Below, in pieces: positions 5,419 through 11,403 of a stretch of 11,403 bases of DNA (the stretch's first letter is position 1; every line of letters starts with the position of its first letter). Origin of the DNA: Myxococcales bacterium (GTDB lineage: Bacteria; Myxococcota_A; UBA9160; SMWR01). Made by a program: the position numbers and the translations under genes. The stretch is taken from contig JACZXC010000052.1 in NCBI GenBank assembly GCA_022571825.1, positions 1 through 11,403 of the forward strand. Reading direction: 5' to 3'. The notes below the pieces were generated by a model that was not told where the DNA came from, did no database searches, and saw only the letters and a list, made by a program, of their open reading frames with translations.

Positions 5419-8400
5419 ATGCCTCCCACTGTGCTGGGAGCCAGCGCCGCTCAGCTTCGGATCGCGCGAGCGAGGGTCTGGCTCTCTGAACGTGTCGCCG
5501 GCGAGCCGGTACTCGTTGTTGCGGCGACCGTCGACGCCGCCAACGATCTTGTCCGCAACGCGGCTTCCGATCAGGGAGCCTGCTTCGGCTGGTATCGCTT
5601 CACCCTGGGCCAGCTGGCTGAGAGGTTGGCGACACCCGCCCTGGGTAAACAGAACCTCGCTCCCATCGGGCCACTTGCCGCCGAGGCAGTGGCGGCGCGG
5701 GTTGTTTTCGCCATGGCGCGCGCGGGGGAGCTCGGGCGCTACGCCGCCGTGGGGGAAGGACCCGGCTTCTCTCGAGCTTTAGCCCGGGCGCTCGCAGAGC
5801 TGCGCCTGGCCCAGGTCGATGCGAAGAAGCTCGGGGCCGCCCCATCGGAGCTGCGGGCTCTGTTGGATGCCTACGAGATCGAACTTCGCCGGGCGGAGCT
5901 GGCCGACCGGGCGCGGGTATTTGCCCTCGCCGCCGAGGCCGCACGCGACCGGAAGTCGCGTGATCCGTTGATCGGACTTCCCACCCTGCTGCTCGACGTT
6001 CCGATTGAAAACGCCGCCGAGCGGGACCTGGTGGAAGCCATCGCCCTACGTTCTCCCGATCTGCTGATCACCATGCCGGCGGGCGACAGTACCACCCGGA
6101 CCCAGTTGAAGGCCATCTCCGGATTGAAGTTCGAAACCGTCGACATGGAGGGCGGCTCCCTCGAAAACCTCCAGCGTCACCTCTTCGAGGAAGTGGCGCC
6201 CGCGGAGCAGCTTCTGGATCCAAGCGTTCTCGTGCTATCGGCTCCCGGTGAGAACCGCGAGTGTGTGGAGATCGCTCGGCGCATACTGCGGCTCGCACGA
6301 GACGGAGTTGCCTTCGACCGGATGGCGGTCCTCTTGCGGTCGCCCGAGGAATACCGGCCGCACCTCGAGGCGGCGCTCGGTCGCGCGGGTATTCCCGCCC
6401 ACTTCGCGCGGGGCGCCGTGCGCCCCGATCCGGCCGGGCGCGCGTTCGCGGCGCTACTCACCTGCGCGGCCGAGGGGCTCTCGGCCCACGCCTTTGCGGA
6501 ATACCTCTCCCTGGGCGAGGTCCCCGACGCGGATGTCGAGGGCGGACCACCGGCGGCACCGCCCGCCGCCGACCGAACCGGGGTGCCCGACGCGGAGCGG
6601 GTGCCGGGTGCCGTCGCCGAAGCGTTGGCGGAGGCGACCGACCCGCTCGACGAAGCCGCGCAGACCGAAGACCCCGACGCGGTGCCGGTGACGGCCGGCA
6701 CGCTCCGGGCTCCGCGCCGCTGGGAAGCTCTGCTCGTCGATGCGGCCGTCATCGGCGGCCGCGAACGCTGGGTGCGTCGCCTCGATGGACTCGAGCGCGA
6801 GCTGCGCCTCGACCTCGAGGAGGTCGAGGACCCCGGCGATCCGACCGCCGAACGTGTGAACCGCGACCTGGCCCATCTCTCGAGTCTGCGCCTCTACGCG
6901 ATGCCGCTGATCGACGCGCTGGAGGCGTTTCCCGAGCAGGCGACCTGGGGCGAGTGGCTCGACGCGCTTTCGGCGCTGGCCACTCGGGCCCTGCGAGATC
7001 CCGTCCGGGTTCTGGCGACTCTGGCCGAGCTGGCGCCGATGGCCGAGATCGGCCCCGTGGATCTCGCGGAGGTACGGCTCGTGCTGTCGCGACGTCTGCT
7101 CGAGCTGGTGGTCCCGCCCCCGCGGACGCGGTACGGCAAGGTCTTCGTCGCGCCGATCGAGGCCGCCCGGGGCCTGGCCTTCGATGCCGTCTTTGTTCCG
7201 GGGCTGGCCGAGAAGCTCTTCCCACGACAGATCGCCGAGGAGCCGATTCTTCTCGACCGGCTCCGGGAAGCAATCGACTGCGGACTCGAAGTCAACGCGG
7301 AGCGGGTGGCACGCGAGCGCCTGGCCCTGCGCCTGGCGGTGGGTGCGGCCAGCCGCCGGCTCGTGCTCACCTATCCGCGCCTCGATTTGGAGAAGTCCCG
7401 GCCCCGGGTTCCCTCGTTCTATGCCCTCGAGGCCCTGCGCGCCGCCGAAGGAAAACTTCCCGGCTTCGACGAACTCGGCGCACGGGCTGAGATGGCCGCC
7501 GATGCGCGGGTTGGCTGGCCCGCACCCGAGCACCCGGAAGAGGCGATCGACGATGCCGAGCACGACCTGGCCCTTCTCGCGCGTCTGCTGAAGCTGGATT
7601 CGGACGAGGGCGCGGGGACGGCGCGGTACCTCCTCACCGTGAACCCCCACCTCGGACGGGCGCTGCGCTTCCGGGCGAGGCGCTGGCTGCCGGCGTGGAC
7701 GCCGGCGGACGGCCTGATCGAGACGACGAGGGTGAAGCTCAGCGACGGGGCGCGCGCGGCCCTCGGCGACCATCAGCTCGACACCCGCAGCTTCTCTCCA
7801 ACGGCGCTTCAGCACTACGCGACCTGCCCCTACAAGTTCTTTCTCTACGCGATACAGCGGCTCGCGCCCCGCCAGGAGCCCCAGGCCATCGACGAATTGA
7901 GCCCACTTCAGCGCGGATCGCTGGTTCACGACGTGCAGTTCGAGCTCTTCGGCCAACTCGAGAAGAACGGTCTGCTGCCGGTGACGCGGGAGAACCTCGA
8001 AACGGCCCGCGAGATTCTCGACGCCGCCATCGACGAGGTGGCCGCTCGCTATCGCGATACTCTCGCCCCCGCCATCGAACGCGTCTGGGAGGATGGCGTC
8101 GCCGGCGTCCGCGCCGACTTGCGCGAATGGCTGCGTCGCACGACCGAAGACGAGTCGGGCTTCGTGCCCTGGCGCTTCGAGCTTTCCTTTGGTCTCGCCC
8201 ATCGCCGCGCGCGGGACGCGCGCTCGGTGGCCGAACCCGTACCCCTGGAGTGCGGGATCCAGCTGCGCGGCTCCATCGACCTGCTCGAAGGCTGCGGCGA
8301 CCGGTTGCGGGCGACCGACCACAAGACGGGGAAGAATCGCACTCCGGCGAATGCGATCATCGGCGGCGGCGAGTCGCTTCAGCCCGTCCTGTACGCCCTC

Positions 8401-8703
8401 GCCGCCGAGAAACTGTTCCCCGACGCCAAGGTCGAGGGAGGACGTCTCTACTTCTGTACCTCCGCCGGCGGTTTTTCGATCCGCGACGTTCCTCTGGACG
8501 AAGCCGCCCGGCGCAGTGCCGCCACCCTGGCCGGGGTGATCGACACGGCACTCTCGGTGCCCTTCCTGCCGGCGGCCCCATCCAAGGGGGCCTGCCGCTG
8601 GTGCGACTTTCGGGTGGTGTGTGGCCCCTACGAGGAGGTACGAACAGCGCGCAAGCCGCGCGCCGAGATCGCGCCCCTGGAGATGTTGCGGGGTCTTCCA
8701 TGA
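5419..8703 (+). CDS. addB: AddB-like subunit: PD-(D/E)XK exonuclease with Fe-S cluster and degenerate helicase fold
   Basis: 1094-residue protein, normal size for AddB. Expected role: with AddA it resects DNA double-strand ends for RecA-dependent repair. The C-terminal RecB-family nuclease is complete: His837 (GSLVHD), Asp954 (GSIDLLE), Asp967-x-Lys969 (TDHKTGK) and Gln988-x3-Tyr992. Four cysteines fit the AddB iron-sulfur staple: Cys803 (ATCPYKFF), then Cys1059-x2-Cys1062-x5-Cys1068. The middle has helicase-like landmarks (MAVLLRSPEEYRPHLEAAL, and VFVPGLAEKLFP near 591-602). The N-terminus shows no recognisable Walker A: where a GxxGxGKT loop would stand there is VLGASAAQLRIA, so this subunit probably does not use ATP as a motor. 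Residues about 366-427 are an acidic, Pro/Ala-rich insertion. The ATG has AGGA seven bases upstream. The stop overlaps the next start as ATGA, indicating coupled translation with addA. Confidence 0.9.
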   Translation: MPPTVLGASAAQLRIARARVWLSERVAGEPVLVVAATVDAANDLVRNAASDQGACFGWYRFTLGQLAERLATPALGKQNLAPIGPLAAEAVAARVVFAMARAGELGRYAAVGEGPGFSRALARALAELRLAQVDAKKLGAAPSELRALLDAYEIELRRAELADRARVFALAAEAARDRKSRDPLIGLPTLLLDVPIENAAERDLVEAIALRSPDLLITMPAGDSTTRTQLKAISGLKFETVDMEGGSLENLQRHLFEEVAPAEQLLDPSVLVLSAPGENRECVEIARRILRLARDGVAFDRMAVLLRSPEEYRPHLEAALGRAGIPAHFARGAVRPDPAGRAFAALLTCAAEGLSAHAFAEYLSLGEVPDADVEGGPPAAPPAADRTGVPDAERVPGAVAEALAEATDPLDEAAQTEDPDAVPVTAGTLRAPRRWEALLVDAAVIGGRERWVRRLDGLERELRLDLEEVEDPGDPTAERVNRDLAHLSSLRLYAMPLIDALEAFPEQATWGEWLDALSALATRALRDPVRVLATLAELAPMAEIGPVDLAEVRLVLSRRLLELVVPPPRTRYGKVFVAPIEAARGLAFDAVFVPGLAEKLFPRQIAEEPILLDRLREAIDCGLEVNAERVARERLALRLAVGAASRRLVLTYPRLDLEKSRPRVPSFYALEALRAAEGKLPGFDELGARAEMAADARVGWPAPEHPEEAIDDAEHDLALLARLLKLDSDEGAGTARYLLTVNPHLGRALRFRARRWLPAWTPADGLIETTRVKLSDGARAALGDHQLDTRSFSPTALQHYATCPYKFFLYAIQRLAPRQEPQAIDELSPLQRGSLVHDVQFELFGQLEKNGLLPVTRENLETAREILDAAIDEVAARYRDTLAPAIERVWEDGVAGVRADLREWLRRTTEDESGFVPWRFELSFGLAHRRARDARSVAEPVPLECGIQLRGSIDLLEGCGDRLRATDHKTGKNRTPANAIIGGGESLQPVLYALAAEKLFPDAKVEGGRLYFCTSAGGFSIRDVPLDEAARRSAATLAGVIDTALSVPFLPAAPSKGACRWCDFRVVCGPYEEVRTARKPRAEIAPLEMLRGLP

Positions 8704-11403
8704 CTTCGACCCAGACGCTCCGCGCGGAGCCGGATGCCGAGGCCCGTCGCCGCATTTGCGAGGAGCTGGACGCTACGTTCTTCGTCGAGGCGGCGGCGGG
8801 AACTGGAAAGACGACCGCGCTGGTTTCGCGGATCGTCTCGCTGGTGCGCTCGGGAAAGGGACAGCTCGACCGCATCGTCGCTGTCACCTTCACCGAGAAG
8901 GCCGCCGGCGAGATGAAGCTGCGGTTGCGCGCCGAGATCGAGCGCGCCCGCGCCGAGGAGGGGCTCGGACTCAAGGAGCGCAGGCGGCTCGAGAAGGCGC
9001 TGTCGCACCTCGAGCTTGCGCGCATCGGCACGATCCACGCCTTCTGCGCCGATCTGCTCCGGGAGCGACCCGTCGAGGCAGGCGTCGATCCACTCTTCGA
9101 GGTGGCGCCCGAAGACGAGTCGCAGCGGACGTTGGAGCGCGCCTTCGAGACCTGGTTCCAGCGAACCCTGGCGGATCCACCGGAGGGGGTTCGGCGGGTG
9201 CTGCGGCGCCGGCCGCGGGAATTTGGCGCACAGGGACCCCGCGAGTCCCTGCGCCAGGGCGCAGCCTCCCTGGTGGATCACCGCGACTTCGAGGCGCCCT
9301 GGAAGCGCGAACCCTTCGATCGCAACCATGCCATCGACCGCGTGATGGAACAGCTCGCCGAGCTCGGTGCCCTGGCCGCGCGCGCCGATTCGCCGCGGGA
9401 CTACCTGGCACAGAATCTGGCCGAGGTGCAGGTCTTCATCGAGGAAAATGCCCAGCTCGAGGCGGTTCGCGGGCGCAGCCACGACGGGCTCGAGGCCGAA
9501 CTGCGCGAGCTGGCGAAATCGCGCCAGATCCACTGGCACTGGCGCGGTTCCCCGCGCCGCCCCTACGCGAAGGAACTGCCCCGTGAAGAGGTGATCGAGC
9601 GCCGCGACGCCGTCAAGGCCGACCTGGACAGTCTGCTGGAAGCCTGCGATGCGGATCTCGCCCCGCTGCTCCAACAAGAGCTCCGTCCGGTGGTCGAGGC
9701 CTATGAAAAGAAAAATCAGCGCGCGGGACAGCTCGACTTCCTCGATCTCCTGGTTCGCGCGCGCAACCTGATTCGCGATGATGCCGGGGTTCGCCACGAG
9801 TTGCAGGCGCGGTTTTCGCACTTCTTCGTCGACGAATTTCAGGACACCGACCCCCTCCAGGCCGAGATCATCCTGCTCCTCGCTGCCGACGACCCCGCCG
9901 AGACCGACTGGCGGCGCGTGTCGCCCGTCCCGGGAAAGCTCTTCCTGGTTGGCGATCCCAAGCAGTCGATCTACCGGTTCCGCCGCGCCGACGTGGCGAT
10001 CTACGAGCGGACGAAGCGCCAGCTCACCGAGCGCGGCGCCGAGATCGTGCGGTTGACCACGAGCTTCCGCGCGCTGCCCTCGTTGCAGAAGGCGGTGAAC
10101 GCGGCCTTCGAACCGATCATGCGGGGAAGCGAGGACGGCAGCCAGGCAGACTACGTGGCGCTGCAGCCCTGGCGCGAGGAGGTCTCGGGGCGCCCGTCGT
10201 TGGTGGCGCTTCCGGTTCCGCGGCCCTACGGCGACTACGGACGCGTCGTCCGCTGGCGCGTAGCCGATTCCTACCCCGACGCCGTTGGCGCCTACGTCGA
10301 CTGGCTGGTCACCAAGAGCGGCTGGACCGTGTCCGAGCCGGGGAAGGAGACCCGGGTTCCGATCCAGCCCCGGCACATATGCCTGCTTTTCCGTCGCTTC
10401 AAGAGCTTTCGGGACGACGTGACACGTCCCTACGTTCGCGCCCTGGAAGCCCGGCGGGTGCCTCACGTGCTGGTGGGCGGCCGATCCTTTCACGACCGCG
10501 AAGAGGTGCTCGCGATTCGCAATGCGCTGTGCGCCATCGAATGGCCCGATGACGAGCTTCGGGTGTTTGCCACGTTGCGCGGCCCCCTTTTCGCCCTGGG
10601 CGACGATGCGCTCCTGGCGTTCCGCCGCCGGGTGGGACGCTTCGATCCCATGCGTCGACTCGCGATGGATGACCTCGACCCGTCGGATCGCGAGGTGGGC
10701 GTCGCCTTGGTATTGCTGGCGCGGCTGCACGCGGACCGCAACCGTCGGCCCATCGCCGAGACGATCGAGCGCCTGCTCGAGGCGGTTCGCGCCCACGCGG
10801 GCATCGCGATCTGGCCGACGGGAGAGCAGGCCCTGGCGAACTGCCTGCGGATGGTCGATCTGGCCCGGCGCTTCGAACGGCGGGGGGCCTCTTCCTTCCG
10901 AGCCTTCGCCGAGCGGATGGAAGCCGAGGCCGAACGCGGTGATGCCGAGGACGCGCCGGTCGTCGAGGAGGGGACCGAGGGAGTGCGGATCACGACGGTG
11001 CATCGCGCCAAGGGGCTCGAGTTTCCCGTCGTCGTGCTGGCCGATCCCACCTGCAGCGCCACCCGCGCAGCCCCCAGTCGCCACGTCGATCCCGCCCGAG
11101 GGCTTTGGGCCGAGCCGCTATGCGGCTGCGCACCTCGCGAACTTCTCGATGCCGCCGAGGAAGAGCTGCGCCGCGACGCGGCCGAGTCCGTGCGCTTGGC
11201 GTACGTGGCGGCCACCCGGGCGCGGGATCTGCTGGTGGTTCCGGTCGTGGGCGACGAAGAGGTGGAGGGCTGGATCGACGTGCTCAACCCCATCGTGTAT
11301 CCGGAGTCCACGCTGCGACGCGACGCCGCTTCGGCGCCGGGCTGCCCCCGGTTCGGGGAGGACAGCGTCTTCGAGCGCCCCGAATCCGCTGGCAAGGGAG
11401 CCG
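8700..11403 (+). CDS. addA: AddA-like UvrD/RecB superfamily 1 helicase (3' end outside window)
   Basis: The open frame runs from ATG 8700 to the window end (901 codons visible). The SF1A motifs appear in order. Walker A AAAGTGKT is at 31-38 and motif Ia (AVTFTEKAAGEM) at 61-72. TIHAFC is at 111-116. Walker B VDEFQDTD starts just before Asp378, and motif III GDPKQSIYRFRRAD is at 418-431. TTSFRA is at 453-458, TVHRAKGLEFPVVV has His768, and the motif VI region YVAATRARDLLVV starts at 835. All key Lys, Asp-Glu, Gln and Arg residues are present, so it should be an active ATP-driven 3'-5' motor, the partner of AddB in DNA-end processing. The start lies within the addB stop (ATGA, 4-bp overlap). 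AddA proteins are usually about 1100-1250 aa, so 200-350 residues are missing, including any C-terminal nuclease domain. Whether this AddA carries its own nuclease cannot be seen here. Confidence 0.93.
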   Translation, partial: MTSTQTLRAEPDAEARRRICEELDATFFVEAAAGTGKTTALVSRIVSLVRSGKGQLDRIVAVTFTEKAAGEMKLRLRAEIERARAEEGLGLKERRRLEKALSHLELARIGTIHAFCADLLRERPVEAGVDPLFEVAPEDESQRTLERAFETWFQRTLADPPEGVRRVLRRRPREFGAQGPRESLRQGAASLVDHRDFEAPWKREPFDRNHAIDRVMEQLAELGALAARADSPRDYLAQNLAEVQVFIEENAQLEAVRGRSHDGLEAELRELAKSRQIHWHWRGSPRRPYAKELPREEVIERRDAVKADLDSLLEACDADLAPLLQQELRPVVEAYEKKNQRAGQLDFLDLLVRARNLIRDDAGVRHELQARFSHFFVDEFQDTDPLQAEIILLLAADDPAETDWRRVSPVPGKLFLVGDPKQSIYRFRRADVAIYERTKRQLTERGAEIVRLTTSFRALPSLQKAVNAAFEPIMRGSEDGSQADYVALQPWREEVSGRPSLVALPVPRPYGDYGRVVRWRVADSYPDAVGAYVDWLVTKSGWTVSEPGKETRVPIQPRHICLLFRRFKSFRDDVTRPYVRALEARRVPHVLVGGRSFHDREEVLAIRNALCAIEWPDDELRVFATLRGPLFALGDDALLAFRRRVGRFDPMRRLAMDDLDPSDREVGVALVLLARLHADRNRRPIAETIERLLEAVRAHAGIAIWPTGEQALANCLRMVDLARRFERRGASSFRAFAERMEAEAERGDAEDAPVVEEGTEGVRITTVHRAKGLEFPVVVLADPTCSATRAAPSRHVDPARGLWAEPLCGCAPRELLDAAEEELRRDAAESVRLAYVAATRARDLLVVPVVGDEEVEGWIDVLNPIVYPESTLRRDAASAPGCPRFGEDSVFERPESAGKGA

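Noticed and set aside
6454..8322. Minus-strand open frame of 622 codons
   Set aside because: It is antisense to addB, overlaps its nuclease region and has no recognisable motifs or independent start signal.
8628..11084. Very long minus-strand open frame (818 codons)
   Set aside because: It is antisense to the helicase gene, whose motifs are all present in order on the plus strand. Long antisense frames are common in GC-rich coding DNA, and this one shows no domain pattern.

Overview
The window is GC-rich bacterial DNA, with coding third positions mostly G or C. It carries short intergenic gaps, GTG/TTG starts next to ATG starts, a PEP-CTERM surface-sorting signal, a bufferin (copper-binding RiPP) operon and an AddAB-type recombination helicase-nuclease pair. 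This mix suits a Gram-negative bacterium of the proteobacteria in the broad sense, Myxococcota, or a related uncultured lineage. Nothing here fixes the taxon, and there are no RNA genes, phage genes or IS elements.

Layout. Bases 1-326 hold six perfect 12-bp tandem repeats inside at least one open frame that runs off the left edge; the sequence alone does not settle which strand is coding. Bases 327-1643 (minus) encode an unrecognised protein of about 438 aa whose two halves look like divergent copies of one beta-rich domain. After a 271-bp divergent gap, 1915-2643 (plus) encodes a secreted SGNH/GDSL hydrolase ending in a PEP-CTERM anchor. Its 3' end overlaps, tail to tail, the last gene of a minus-strand operon at 4689-2600: a six-cysteine secreted bufferin precursor (BufA2 type), an MNIO/DUF692 maturase (BufB) and its DUF2063 partner (BufC). 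Divergent from this operon, across a 254-bp gap, is a small stand-alone Rieske ferredoxin (plus). The right half (5419 to the window end, plus) is a two-gene operon with a 4-bp ATGA overlap: an AddB-like Fe-S nuclease subunit, then an AddA-like UvrD-family helicase cut by the window edge.

How the parts work together. BufB and BufC are expected to modify cysteines of the BufA2 peptide in the cytoplasm before export, giving a periplasmic metal buffer, most likely for copper. AddB and AddA are expected to form one complex that processes DNA double-strand breaks for homologous recombination. The GDSL hydrolase should be secreted and sorted by an exosortase encoded elsewhere. The most interesting items are the bufferin operon with its two spacer hairpins, the two-domain orphan protein, and the AddB subunit that keeps its nuclease and Fe-S residues but has no recognisable Walker A motif.
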